A stretch of 64,000 nucleotides of DNA. Source: Sinobacterium norvegicum. Its GTDB lineage: Bacteria; Pseudomonadota; Gammaproteobacteria; Pseudomonadales; Sinobacteriaceae. Under the pieces are notes generated by a model. That model did not search any database and was not told the DNA's origin. It saw nothing but the letters and a program-made list of their open reading frames with translations. Position numbers and translations under genes: made by a program. Location: assembly GCF_923077115.1 (NCBI RefSeq), contig NZ_CAKLPX010000003.1, positions 310,001 through 374,000 on the forward strand. The letters are read 5' to 3'. The first letter of the stretch is position 1. Each line of letters begins with the position of its first letter. Below, in pieces: positions 1-8,454 of the stretch.

Positions 1-1
1 G

Positions 2-574
2 TTAGAGCCCAGCCATCCAGAGTCGGTGATGGAATCCTGGTGTGTGTCGGCCAAGGGTTGGGGGGATTTTCTCTGCGGTGTTTTTGATGAGTGGGTCAAG
101 GCCGATGTCGGCCGCGTCTTTGTGCAGTATTTTGAGGCCTCGGTAGAGAGCTGGATGGGGCGTCAAAACCCGCTGTGCACCCTCAACAGTCTCTGCGGCA
201 AGGGTTTGGCGATGGAGCCCAACGGTGATGTATTCAGCTGTGACCACTATGTCTATCCCGAGTACAAGCTGGGTAATATTTACAGTGAGCGGATGGACGC
301 CATGGCGCTGTCTCAGCGCCAGCAGAAATTCGGTTTCGCTAAGAGCAAGACGTTGACCAGTCAGTGCCAAGGCTGTGACTACCTGTTTGCCTGCCACGGT
401 GAGTGCCCTAAGAATCGGTTTATGCGCAGCCATAAAGGTGACCCCGGACAAAATTATTTATGCGCCGGTTGGAAGCGCTTCTTTGCCCATATCGATCAGT
501 CATTAGCCTATATATTAAGGGCTAATAGATTGCCGGTGACGCATGGACATTACCGCGATAAGGGGGTTGTTTAG
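2..574 (+). CDS. Anaerobic sulfatase-maturating enzyme, C-terminal part (5' truncated by window)
   Basis: The reading frame is open from the first bases, so the start and the radical SAM core lie outside the window. The visible part is a SPASM-type C-terminal domain that binds auxiliary iron-sulfur clusters. It contains the run LCTLNSLCGKGLAMEPNGD, then FSCDHYVYPE, then CQGCDYLFACHGECPKNRF, and a late Cys in YLCAGW. This cysteine pattern is typical of anSME, which converts an active-site Cys or Ser of sulfatases to formylglycine in the cytoplasm. A client sulfatase would be expected upstream, outside the window. The stop codon overlaps the stop of the convergent glutaredoxin-like gene by two bases. 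Family assignment is firm; substrate is inferred. Confidence 0.88.
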   Translation, partial: LEPSHPESVMESWCVSAKGWGDFLCGVFDEWVKADVGRVFVQYFEASVESWMGRQNPLCTLNSLCGKGLAMEPNGDVFSCDHYVYPEYKLGNIYSERMDAMALSQRQQKFGFAKSKTLTSQCQGCDYLFACHGECPKNRFMRSHKGDPGQNYLCAGWKRFFAHIDQSLAYILRANRLPVTHGHYRDKGVV

Positions 575-1014
575 CGGTAAATGGATTCGAAGCCGGATTG
601 GCTGAAACCGCTCATTTTCTTATCGCCGACGACAATCAGCGGCACGCCCTTGCCGCCGAGGCGTTTGAATGTCTTAGCCGCACTGGCGTTTTTTTCAATA
701 TCGTATTCTTTGAAGTTGATATTATTGCTGCGAAAATAGCGGCGGGCTTTTTTGCAATAACCGCACCAGCTGGTGGAATACATGATGACGGTTTGATGAT
801 CGGCGCTGGTGTCGCCGCTATGGCTGTAGCGTTGATCGATCTCGACACCTTGGAAGGTATTGATGTTAAATTCCAGCGTTTGCGTCTTGGCGGCATCAGG
901 TGGCTGATCACCAAAATGCGTATTGCCCTCGGCATCGACCCACTTGAAAATCTCGGCGTTGGCCATCGGCCACAGCAGTAATAAAATCACTGCGAGTAGG
1001 GGGGGTATTCGCAT
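571..1014 (-). CDS. Periplasmic DUF4124 / glutaredoxin-like protein
   Basis: 147 residues. The N-terminus is a signal peptide (MRIPPLLAVILLLLWPMANA). A short DUF4124 module follows (EIFKWVDAEGNTHFGDQPP, residues 21-39), and then a glutaredoxin fold with the redox motif SWCGYCKKA (C84, C87) and the cis-Pro region KGVPLIVV. DUF4124-glutaredoxin fusions are common in gammaproteobacteria and are thought to act on thiols in the envelope; their substrates are unknown. The gene is convergent with the sulfatase maturase and divergent from the P450, with 264 bp between. The assignment rests on motifs only. Confidence 0.8.
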   Translation of the reverse strand: MRIPPLLAVILLLLWPMANAEIFKWVDAEGNTHFGDQPPDAAKTQTLEFNINTFQGVEIDQRYSHSGDTSADHQTVIMYSTSWCGYCKKARRYFRSNNINFKEYDIEKNASAAKTFKRLGGKGVPLIVVGDKKMSGFSQSGFESIYR

Positions 1015-1132
1015 ACGGCATCCATGGTGTCGTTGTCGTTCCTCGATGAATTGACTTTACGTTGAACGCTGTTGCGAGTCCACCCTGAATAACCCGAAGA
1101 TATTGATAGCGAAGTGGTTTCGGGTGGCTCAA

Positions 1133-1146
1133 TTGATCTAGATCAT
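1133..1146. promoter_or_regulatory. Candidate FNR/Anr-type box upstream of the P450
   Basis: TTGATCTAGATCAT matches 9 of the 10 defined bases of the FNR/Anr consensus TTGAT-N4-ATCAA. It lies about 133 bp upstream of the P450 start and 119 bp upstream of the divergent glutaredoxin-like gene. If real, either gene could be oxygen-regulated. A single near-match in 264 bp of spacer is weak evidence. Confidence 0.35.
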
Positions 1147-1278
1147 GTCTTTTATAAAAAAAACAGTCAGGAATGTCTTTTTTTGGATCGACCTGCTAGC
1201 ATTAACCTCAATATCACCGACAGCTCGTCATCGACAACGTCAATTAACAACCATAATAACAAGACATAGGAAAGCATC

Positions 1279-2562
1279 ATGAGCGACAACACAGCCGCAA
1301 AGCGTCCCGCCGGAAAATGCCCGATGGACTTTAATTTCTTTGACGAAGAAACCCTAAACTGCCCCTATGATTTTTATAAGACTCTGCAGGAGCAAGCGCC
1401 GGTCTACAACCTGCCTGATACCAATATTTATATGGTGACCCGCCATGCCGACGTTAAGCAGTTATTAAAAGACACCGAGACGTACTCGAATAACTTTACC
1501 GAGTTGCTAAAGGGCCCGGTACCCGACGAGGCAGTGACAGCCATCTACGCCAAGGCGTGGCAGCCGGTCGACACTATGATTACGGCGGATCCACCGCGCC
1601 ATCGCGCCTATCGTACCCTGGTCAATAAAGTCTTTAGCGCTAAGCGTGTCAATGAAATGGAAGACTACATGACGGCCATTGTGCATGAGCTGATCGATAA
1701 CATCATCGACAAAGGCGAGTGTGATTTTGTGCGAGAATTCACCACCCCACTGCCTGTCTATGTGATTGCCGACCAACTTGGCGTACCGCGTAAAGACCTC
1801 GAAGCCTTTAAGCGCTGGTCAGATTCATTTGCCCGTCGCCTTAGTCAACTCGCCACACCGGAGGAGGAGATAGAAGACGCCGAAAATATTGTTGAGTTTC
1901 AGTTCTATTTTGCCGACATGATTGCAAAGCGTCGGGAAGAGCCAAAGGACGACATGATCAGCGATTTGGTTTCAACCACGATTAGCGACCCCGACAGCGG
2001 TGAAACACGTCCGCTTAACATGGAAGAGTTGCAGAGTATTCTTCAGCAGTTTTTGGTGGCCGGTAACGAAACCACGACCTCGGCAATCACCGGCGGCATG
2101 GTGAGTTTGATTCAAAACCCAGAGCAGCTAAAGGCGCTGCAGGATGACCCTAGCAAAATCGCCAACGCGGTAGAGGAGATTCTACGTATGGAGTCCCCCA
2201 GTGCAGGTATTTGGCGCGTGGTGAAAAAAGACAGCGAGATCCACGGTGTGAAAGTCCCCAAGGATTCACTGCTAATGCTACGTTACCATGCCGCCAACCG
2301 TGACCAAGAGTTGTTTGATACGCCCGATTCCATCGATATTGATCGCGACAATGCCGGTGACCATATCGCCTTTGGTCAGGGTATTCACTTTTGTCCCGGC
2401 GCCATGCTGGCCCGCAAGGAAATGAACGTAGCGTTTGAGGCCTTGTTGTCACGCCTGACTAACTTCGCGATCAACGAAGATAAGTCCGAGCTGGAATACT
2501 GGCCAAACATTGTACTGCGTGGCCTCAAGGGCTTGCACCTAACCTTTGACAAGCGTGACTAG
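1279..2562 (+). CDS. Cytochrome P450 (bacterial class I type)
   Basis: 427 residues with no membrane anchor, so a soluble monooxygenase that needs separate ferredoxin and reductase partners. The heme-binding loop is FGQGIHFCPGA with the thiolate ligand C372. The I-helix has AGNETT, and ADPPRHRAYR is the usual C-helix region. The ExxR motif is in EEILRMESP. AGGAAA precedes the ATG at a good distance. No ferredoxin or ferredoxin reductase gene is adjacent. It is monocistronic, between a divergent glutaredoxin-like gene and a convergent PQQ dehydrogenase. Bacterial P450s of this shape hydroxylate terpenes, fatty acids, steroids or aromatics; the substrate cannot be read here, but the meta-cleavage operon 3 kb downstream suggests catabolism. 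Confidence 0.93.
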   Translation: MSDNTAAKRPAGKCPMDFNFFDEETLNCPYDFYKTLQEQAPVYNLPDTNIYMVTRHADVKQLLKDTETYSNNFTELLKGPVPDEAVTAIYAKAWQPVDTMITADPPRHRAYRTLVNKVFSAKRVNEMEDYMTAIVHELIDNIIDKGECDFVREFTTPLPVYVIADQLGVPRKDLEAFKRWSDSFARRLSQLATPEEEIEDAENIVEFQFYFADMIAKRREEPKDDMISDLVSTTISDPDSGETRPLNMEELQSILQQFLVAGNETTTSAITGGMVSLIQNPEQLKALQDDPSKIANAVEEILRMESPSAGIWRVVKKDSEIHGVKVPKDSLLMLRYHAANRDQELFDTPDSIDIDRDNAGDHIAFGQGIHFCPGAMLARKEMNVAFEALLSRLTNFAINEDKSELEYWPNIVLRGLKGLHLTFDKRD

Positions 2563-2596
2563 GGTTAATGCCGATACAACGTCTTGACTGAGGCAG

Positions 2597-2620
2597 TCGC
2601 CAGCGGGGTTAAGCTGGCGA
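2597..2620. terminator. Hairpin between convergent P450 and PQQ dehydrogenase genes
   Basis: TCGCCAGC and GCTGGCGA form a perfect 8-bp stem around an 8-base loop, in the 71-bp gap between two converging genes. No clear U-tract follows on either strand, so its function as an intrinsic terminator is uncertain. Confidence 0.4.
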
Positions 2621-2633
2621 TATATTGCAGGCT

Positions 2634-4646
2634 TTATTCATCCAGTGCGTAAGCGACAAGCTCGAAAGGAATCTCTTTGTCGACGTTACCTGTGATTGCA
2701 AAGACCACATACTGCTTGCCATTCTGGCTTAAACGGTAGGTCATCGGCACTGACATCGCGGCGCCGTTAGTTCGGCGCTGCCAAATCTCTTCACCAGTAT
2801 TCACATCGAAGGCGCGAACAAAATGATCGGTCGCTCCGGTTGCAAAGGCGACGCCGCCAGCGGTGCTAATGACGCCACCTAGATTGGGTGTGCCGACATC
2901 CAACCACAGTGGCCATGGCGCCAGGTCGCGGGTTGTTCCCAGCGGTTTTTGCCATAAAACATCGCCGGATACTAAATCGACAGCGGTAATCGTACCCCAG
3001 GGCGTTTTGTTACAGGGGCCTCCTAACGATGATAGTAATGGGTGTCGCAGGGCGCCATAGGGCGTGCCCTTCATTTCAAACAATTGATTGGGAAAGCCAT
3101 ATTCTGAAATGTCATACTGAGCCATTTCGGCGCGGGGAATCAGCTTGATTACCCAAGGCATAAAGGTTTGATTGACGATTAAAATACCGTTATTGCTATC
3201 GATGGCGGCTCCGCCCCAGTTGATGCCGCCTGAGGCGCCGGGGAAGTTAATCGTGCCCTCGAGACTGGGTGGAGTGAATGGTCCCTGCCACTGATATTGA
3301 GCCAGCTTTTTTGCGCAGTCCTTTTCATCAAAGGGGGTAAAACCCCAGGCTTCGGGTTTTTCCGGATGCAGCGGCTTGGGGTGGGTGGCGAAGGGTTGGG
3401 TGGCTGAAAGGATCTCGCCGGCAACACCGTTTTGCGGTACTGGTCGCTGCTCTATCGGGTAAAACGGCTCGCCGGTTTGGCGGTCGAGTAAGAATACATT
3501 ACCGGTCTTGGTCGATACGGCGACCCCTTTTCTGCCGCTACCGATATTAGCGTGTTGAAACAGTGCTGGGGCTGCGCCGACATCGTAATCCCAGACATCA
3601 TGATAGACGGTTTGGAAGTGCCAGGCGACGCTGCCGTCGGCTAGGTTAAGGGCGACGACGGAGGAGCCGTAGTAATCACTGCCATTGCGCTGACCGCCAT
3701 AGAGGTCTGGGCTGGGGTTGCCGGTGGGGATAAAGACCAGTCCCAATTCTTCGTCGGCTGACATCGGCCCCCAGCTGTTGACCGTGCCGGACTGATAGTC
3801 GGCGCGGTCTCGGCGTGGGGTGTTTGATTGACTGGGCGGGACGGCGGTCCACGCCCAGGCCAGACTGCCATCACCGGCATGGAAGGCACGTACGACACCA
3901 CTGGGGGCATCAATGGTAATGTTGTCATCGATGGTCGACCCGACAATGATCAAGTCGTTAGCAATGACGCCAATCGATTTAACCTGATAGCTGGCTTGAT
4001 CTCTGCCACTGATACCCTGGTTGAGGTCAACCTGACCGGCCTCACCAAAACTGGCGCAGCGAACCCCTGTTCTGGCATCGACGGCGGTTAGTTGACTGCT
4101 GGGGGTGGTAAAGATAATGCGGTGATCACAGGTCTGTAGTGGTTGTGTCGGCTGCCTGTTCGGTTGCTGCCAATAGGCCAGGCTGCGACAACGCAGGGGC
4201 TGCTTTTCTACAGCCTCTTGATTGACATCGTATCGCCATTGCTCCTTGCCTGAAAGGGGGTTGAGGGCAATGATATAACCGGTGATGGCGCAGCTGTACA
4301 GCGTGTCGTCTACGACGATAGGCTGGGCTTGAAAACGGGTATCATTTTGTTCGGTGGTCTTTCCCTCGGTATCCAGTACAGGCATCGCCGGCAGCTGATA
4401 GCGCCAGGCCTGTTCGAGCTGGTGAATATTTTGATGATTAATTTGATCGAGAGTGCTGTGTTGGTCGCTGCTCAGCGAGCCGCCATAATGTTGCCAGTCG
4501 TCGGTGTTTTGATCATAGGCCAGGGCTTGATTGGGGCGGTCGCAGCCTGAGATAGCAAGGGCTGTGACAAGTGCCGTCGTGGTAAGAATTACCCGTAATA
4601 GGCGTGGTTGATGCTTGGGGAGAGAGATCATAGTGAATCGACACAT
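2634..4646 (-). CDS. PQQ-dependent dehydrogenase-like lipoprotein (membrane glucose dehydrogenase type)
   Basis: 670 residues from the first ATG; a second ATG five codons in (4631) is equally possible. A lipobox (LAISGC, Cys at about residue 35) points to an outer- or inner-membrane lipoprotein facing the periplasm. The rest is an eight-bladed quinoprotein propeller: an N-terminal segment with DDWQHYGG and an IHQLEQAWRY blade start, several tryptophan-docking repeats, and the C-terminal signature TPNLGGVISTAGGVAFATGA. Known relatives oxidise sugars or alcohols with PQQ and pass electrons to ubiquinone. There is no fused cytochrome c domain and no N-terminal multi-pass anchor as in E. coli Gcd. 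No PQQ-synthesis genes are in the window. It is divergent from the ring-cleavage operon. Confidence 0.85.
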   Translation of the reverse strand: MCRFTMISLPKHQPRLLRVILTTTALVTALAISGCDRPNQALAYDQNTDDWQHYGGSLSSDQHSTLDQINHQNIHQLEQAWRYQLPAMPVLDTEGKTTEQNDTRFQAQPIVVDDTLYSCAITGYIIALNPLSGKEQWRYDVNQEAVEKQPLRCRSLAYWQQPNRQPTQPLQTCDHRIIFTTPSSQLTAVDARTGVRCASFGEAGQVDLNQGISGRDQASYQVKSIGVIANDLIIVGSTIDDNITIDAPSGVVRAFHAGDGSLAWAWTAVPPSQSNTPRRDRADYQSGTVNSWGPMSADEELGLVFIPTGNPSPDLYGGQRNGSDYYGSSVVALNLADGSVAWHFQTVYHDVWDYDVGAAPALFQHANIGSGRKGVAVSTKTGNVFLLDRQTGEPFYPIEQRPVPQNGVAGEILSATQPFATHPKPLHPEKPEAWGFTPFDEKDCAKKLAQYQWQGPFTPPSLEGTINFPGASGGINWGGAAIDSNNGILIVNQTFMPWVIKLIPRAEMAQYDISEYGFPNQLFEMKGTPYGALRHPLLSSLGGPCNKTPWGTITAVDLVSGDVLWQKPLGTTRDLAPWPLWLDVGTPNLGGVISTAGGVAFATGATDHFVRAFDVNTGEEIWQRRTNGAAMSVPMTYRLSQNGKQYVVFAITGNVDKEIPFELVAYALDE

Positions 4647-4825
4647 TATTGTTTTTATTGATACCGCCAGCGTACCAACGAGTCAGTGGGAGATAAAGCG
4701 ACAGCAAGGTTACCATATAGTTACATGGCGGTGCGCGCAGGTTCGGCGGAGCAACGGCTGGCAATCAGGGCTTGAAGGGATATGACAGGGGTTCGGTGGC
4801 GCTATTTATTACTTTTTTCTAATCC

Positions 4826-4843
4826 ATTTGAGTCTATTCAAAT
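4826..4843. promoter_or_regulatory. Inverted repeat upstream of the ring-cleavage operon
   Basis: ATTTGA-N6-TCAAAT is a perfect 6-bp inverted repeat 55 bp upstream of the first gene of the operon, within the 251-bp divergent spacer shared with the PQQ dehydrogenase. Its position suits an operator for a dimeric regulator. The binding protein is unknown. Confidence 0.35.
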
Positions 4844-4897
4844 ACTGGACAAATGATTACGATTACCGGTCAAAAATACGCATAGAGAACAGATTCG

Positions 4898-5761
4898 ATG
4901 GGTTTACAGCATAATCGCGTAGTTGTAGTCACCGGAGCCAGTCGGGGTGTCGGCAAGGGCATTGCTCTTGCATTGGCGGCAACAGGGGCGACGGTATATG
5001 TCACTGGTCGCAGCAAAAAAGAGGGTGATGCTGCGCTGCCAGGCACCGTATTTGCCACCGCTGAAGCGTGTACCGCCCGTGGCGGCAAGGGTATTGCTGT
5101 CGTTTGTGATCACAGCGATGACGCTCAGGTAAAGGCCTTGTTCGAACAGGTAAAGAGTGAACAGGGGCGGCTGGACATACTGGTGAACAACGCCTTGTTT
5201 GTGCCGGATGACCTGGTTAAGCCGGGACCGTTTTGGCAAAAAGACCTCAACTTGATCGATATCACCGATGTCGGTATGCGATCGAGTTATGTTGCCTCTT
5301 ACTATGCTGCCCCCTTACTGGTGGCCAATGGTCAGGGCTTGGTCGTCAACACTTCATCCTTTGGTGCCACATGCTATATGCACGGCCCAGCATACGGTGC
5401 TGGTAAGGCGGCGGTCGATAAAATGGCCCACGATATGGCTGTTGATTTCAAGGCCTACAATGTTGCCTGTCTCTCGATCTGGATGGGCTTGATAGCAACA
5501 GAGCGAACCGTGGCGGTGATGGCGGCAGAGCCAGAGTTATACAACGGTATGCTCGACGGTGCAGAATCACCAGAATTTACTGGTCGAGTCATCGATGCGA
5601 TTGCCAATGACCCCGATTATATGGTGCTGACGGGCAGGGTACATGTCGGTGCCGAGTTAGCGCTAAACTATAAAGTACAAGATTTACAGGGCAGGCAACC
5701 GATGTCTAATGCGGCGATATTTGGTGAGCCAACAGAGTTTAACGATGCCATCGTCGAATAA
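4898..5761 (+). CDS. Short-chain dehydrogenase/reductase, first gene of the ring-cleavage operon
   Basis: 287 residues. The Rossmann nucleotide-binding motif is TGASRGVG (residues 12-19). NNA is at 97-99, and the catalytic set is S153/S154, Y166 and K170 in YGAGK. GR at residues 37-38 after the second strand suggests NADP(H) rather than NAD. It resembles the DHRS1-like branch of classical SDRs. It leads the operon with the hydrolase, hydratase, acetaldehyde dehydrogenase and aldolase; 38 bp separate it from the hydrolase. It could oxidise an alcohol or a cis-dihydrodiol-like intermediate before ring cleavage, or reduce a side-chain ketone. The specific reaction is not deducible. Confidence 0.87.
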   Translation: MGLQHNRVVVVTGASRGVGKGIALALAATGATVYVTGRSKKEGDAALPGTVFATAEACTARGGKGIAVVCDHSDDAQVKALFEQVKSEQGRLDILVNNALFVPDDLVKPGPFWQKDLNLIDITDVGMRSSYVASYYAAPLLVANGQGLVVNTSSFGATCYMHGPAYGAGKAAVDKMAHDMAVDFKAYNVACLSIWMGLIATERTVAVMAAEPELYNGMLDGAESPEFTGRVIDAIANDPDYMVLTGRVHVGAELALNYKVQDLQGRQPMSNAAIFGEPTEFNDAIVE

Positions 5762-5799
5762 CTTCGGCGCTGCAGATAAAAAAATATAAGGCAGAAAAC

Positions 5800-6633
5800 A
5801 TGAGTGCAAAAGACTATCTACCCGAGGGTAGCTACTGTGATTTAGCCAACGGCCAGCGTATTCATTATCAGGATATCGGCAGTGGTCCGGTGGTTGTTTT
5901 CCTGCATGGCTCCGGTTCTGGCGCCAGTGGCCACAGCAACTTCAAGATGAACTACAACTGGTTGGCCGAGCAGGGATATCGCGTCATTGTGCCGGATCTA
6001 ATCGGTTACGGTTTCTCGGATAAACCAGAAGACGTTGATTACCACATCGACTTCTTTGTCCAATGCGTGCGTCAAAACCTCGAAGCCATTGGTGTTGACC
6101 AATGTTCTTTGGTCGGTAACTCCCTCGGTGGTGCGATCGCCTTAAAATTCGCCTTGGATTATCCAGCGTCGGTGGTGAAAATGCTGTTGATGGCCCCTGG
6201 CGGTATCGAAGAACAGCCTGACTATTTCACCATGCCTGGTATGCAGGTGATGCGTGAGACTTTTATGTCTCCAGACCCAATTACCCCAGCGGTGATGAAG
6301 AACTTCATTAGCAAGGCTTTGGTGTATCAGCAATCAGTGGTCACCGATGACTTGGTACAAGAGCGCTGGGAGGTGATGCAGACCCAGAACCAGCAAGTGA
6401 TCAAGACCATGGTAGTCCCCAATATGGAAGACCGTCTTGGTGAGATTCGCTGTCCAGTACTGGGTCTTTGGGGTGCCAATGAAATGATGATGCCTGAGCG
6501 CGGATTCATGACGCTGGCCAAGGGTATAAAGAATATTAAAATGACCATGGTCTCCGAGTGTGGTCACTGGGTTATGGTTGAGCACGCGGAATACTTTAAC
6601 CGTGCCCTGCTCGACTTTTTACAAAACGATTAA
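5800..6633 (+). CDS. Alpha/beta hydrolase, meta-cleavage product hydrolase type
   Basis: 277 residues. The oxyanion region is FLHGSGSGASG, the nucleophile elbow GNSLGG (S108), and the catalytic His is H256 in ECGHWVMVEH. This is the pattern of BphD/TodF/HsaD-type C-C bond hydrolases that split the ring-cleavage product into a 2-hydroxypenta-2,4-dienoate and a carboxylic acid. At the acid position the usual Asp appears replaced: the loop reads WGANEMMMP, where relatives have WGxDDxxVP, so E228 would be the acid. The next gene encodes the hydratase that uses the dienoate product, which supports the role. Family firm, substrate unknown. Confidence 0.88.
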   Translation: MSAKDYLPEGSYCDLANGQRIHYQDIGSGPVVVFLHGSGSGASGHSNFKMNYNWLAEQGYRVIVPDLIGYGFSDKPEDVDYHIDFFVQCVRQNLEAIGVDQCSLVGNSLGGAIALKFALDYPASVVKMLLMAPGGIEEQPDYFTMPGMQVMRETFMSPDPITPAVMKNFISKALVYQQSVVTDDLVQERWEVMQTQNQQVIKTMVVPNMEDRLGEIRCPVLGLWGANEMMMPERGFMTLAKGIKNIKMTMVSECGHWVMVEHAEYFNRALLDFLQND

Positions 6634-6661
6634 TCGTCTCTGTTGATAGGTAATAAGAAAG

Positions 6662-7447
6662 ATGGAAAAGCAGTTAATTGAGCAGCTCGGTGACGAGCTC
6701 TATGAGGCCTTGAGTAACCAGCAGACGCTGACGCCTTTTACCGACCGTCACGATGATATTACCATCGATGATGCGTACCATATTTCGTTGCGTATGGTGG
6801 CTCGCCGCGTTGAAGCTGGCGAGAAAATCATCGGCAAGAAAATCGGTGTCACCAGTAAAGTGGTGCAGGATATGCTGGGTGTCGATCAACCGGACTTCGG
6901 TGTTTTGACCGATAAAATGCATTACCCCAACGGCGCTGAAATACCGGTTGCAGGCAATTTAATCGCCCCGAGGGCAGAGGGTGAGATAGCCTTTAAGTTG
7001 AAGAAGGCCTTGATCGGCCCTGGCATTACTGAGGCCGATGTTCTCGATGCGACAGAATGTGTGATGCCGTGTTTTGAAATCGTCGATTCGCGCATTCAAG
7101 ATTGGAATATAAAAATACAAGATACCGTTGCCGACAATGCATCCTGTGGTGTGTTTACCATCGGTGAAAACGCCGTCGATCCTCGCACCTTAGATCTGCC
7201 AAATTTGCACATGAAAGTATACAAAAATGGCAGTTTACTGAGTGAAGGCAAGGGCAGTGCCGTGCAGGGCAACCCGTTGACAGCTGTTGCCTGGCTGGCC
7301 AATACCCTCGGTGAATTTGGTATTACCTTTGATGCCGGCGACCTTATTCTATCCGGTTCTTTAGTACCGTTAGAGGATGTTGGTCCTGGCGACACAATGA
7401 AATTGGAATTGGAAAACGTAGGTAGCTGCGAAGTTTCCTTTGTTTAA
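6662..7447 (+). CDS. 2-keto-4-pentenoate hydratase (MhpD/BphH family)
   Basis: 261 residues, the usual length for the family. It adds water to 2-hydroxypenta-2,4-dienoate to give 4-hydroxy-2-oxovalerate in the cytoplasm, with a divalent metal. Visible family motifs include GKKIGVTS (53-60), the acidic metal-binding segment APRAEGEIAF (E107 and E109 by family analogy), ECVMPCFEIVDSR, and SGSLVPLEDVGPGD near the C-terminus. It follows the hydrolase by 28 bp with an AAGAAAG ribosome site just before the ATG. Acetaldehyde dehydrogenase and aldolase genes follow, completing the standard lower pathway. Confidence 0.93.
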   Translation: MEKQLIEQLGDELYEALSNQQTLTPFTDRHDDITIDDAYHISLRMVARRVEAGEKIIGKKIGVTSKVVQDMLGVDQPDFGVLTDKMHYPNGAEIPVAGNLIAPRAEGEIAFKLKKALIGPGITEADVLDATECVMPCFEIVDSRIQDWNIKIQDTVADNASCGVFTIGENAVDPRTLDLPNLHMKVYKNGSLLSEGKGSAVQGNPLTAVAWLANTLGEFGITFDAGDLILSGSLVPLEDVGPGDTMKLELENVGSCEVSFV

Positions 7448-7524
7448 AAACAGCAGCCGTCTTGGCGGCTGATTGATGCGCTATTGTCATAGCAACAAGC
7501 ATACTGGATAAAAAGAGAGTGAGT

Positions 7525-8439
7525 ATGAGCAATAAAATTAAGGCGGCCATTATCGGCCCAGGTAACATCGGTACCGACTTGCTGATTAAGGCATTGCGTT
7601 CGGAATACATCGAACCAGTATGGATGATTGGTGTGGATCCAGATTCCCCTGGTCTTGCCCGTGCCCGTGAGTTAGGTCTTAAGACAACGGCTGAGGGTGT
7701 CGATGGTATGTTGGCCGAAATGAAGGCCGATGGCGTGCAGATCTGTTTCGATGCCACCAGTGCCTATGTCCATGCTGAAAACTCTCGCAAGGTGAATGAG
7801 CTTGGCGCGTTGATGATCGACTTGACGCCAGCAGCGATTGGTCCTTTCTGTATTCCACCGGTCAACCTGAAAGAGGCGGTTGAGGCCAAGGCGATGAATG
7901 TCAATATGGTTACCTGTGGCGGCCAGGCAACGATTCCAATGGTGGCGGCAGTCAGCCAGGTACAGGAAGTTGAGTACGGTGAAATCGTAGCGACAGTTTC
8001 ATCGAAGTCTGCTGGCCCCGGTACCCGTAAAAATATCGATGAATTCACCCGTACGACTGCAGGTGCGATTGAAAAAGTGGGTGGTGCAAAAGAAGGCAAG
8101 GCGATTATTATCATCAACCCAGCTGAGCCACCGCTGATGATGCGTGACACCATCCATTGTTTGACCAAGGATGTGCCGGATGAAGCGGCGATTACTGAGT
8201 CGGTCCACGCGATGATTAAAGAAGTGCAAAAATACGTACCGGGTTACACCCTGAAGAATGGTCCCGTTTTTGACGGCAAGCGTGTTTCTATTTACATGGA
8301 AGTCGAAGGCCTTGGTGACTTTCTGCCGAAGTATGCCGGTAACCTCGACATTATGACCGCGGCGGGCTTACGCACCGCCGAGATGTATGCCGAAGAAATT
8401 TTAGCGGGCCGTATGGTTCTAGAAGCTACTCAAGCTTAA
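7525..8439 (+). CDS. Acetaldehyde dehydrogenase (acylating)
   Basis: 304 residues from ATG 7525; a GTG two codons upstream is possible, but the GAGAG ribosome site fits the ATG better. The protein converts acetaldehyde, NAD+ and CoA to acetyl-CoA. It shows the N-terminal Rossmann motif [10 protein letters not shown], the catalytic Cys in [10 protein letters not shown] (C131) and the family run [18 protein letters not shown]. BphJ/DmpF/MhpF enzymes form a channelling complex with the aldolase encoded by the next gene, here 15 bp downstream. Close coupling in the operon agrees with that complex. Confidence 0.95.
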   Translation: MSNKIKAAIIGPGNIGTDLLIKALRSEYIEPVWMIGVDPDSPGLARARELGLKTTAEGVDGMLAEMKADGVQICFDATSAYVHAENSRKVNELGALMIDLTPAAIGPFCIPPVNLKEAVEAKAMNVNMVTCGGQATIPMVAAVSQVQEVEYGEIVATVSSKSAGPGTRKNIDEFTRTTAGAIEKVGGAKEGKAIIIINPAEPPLMMRDTIHCLTKDVPDEAAITESVHAMIKEVQKYVPGYTLKNGPVFDGKRVSIYMEVEGLGDFLPKYAGNLDIMTAAGLRTAEMYAEEILAGRMVLEATQA

Positions 8440-8454
8440 GTAGGAGATAACAGA

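Noticed and set aside
2634-4646. PQQ gene as methanol or ethanol dehydrogenase
   Set aside because: The lipoprotein anchor and propeller signatures resemble the membrane glucose dehydrogenase branch; no cytochrome c or MxaI-type partner is nearby.
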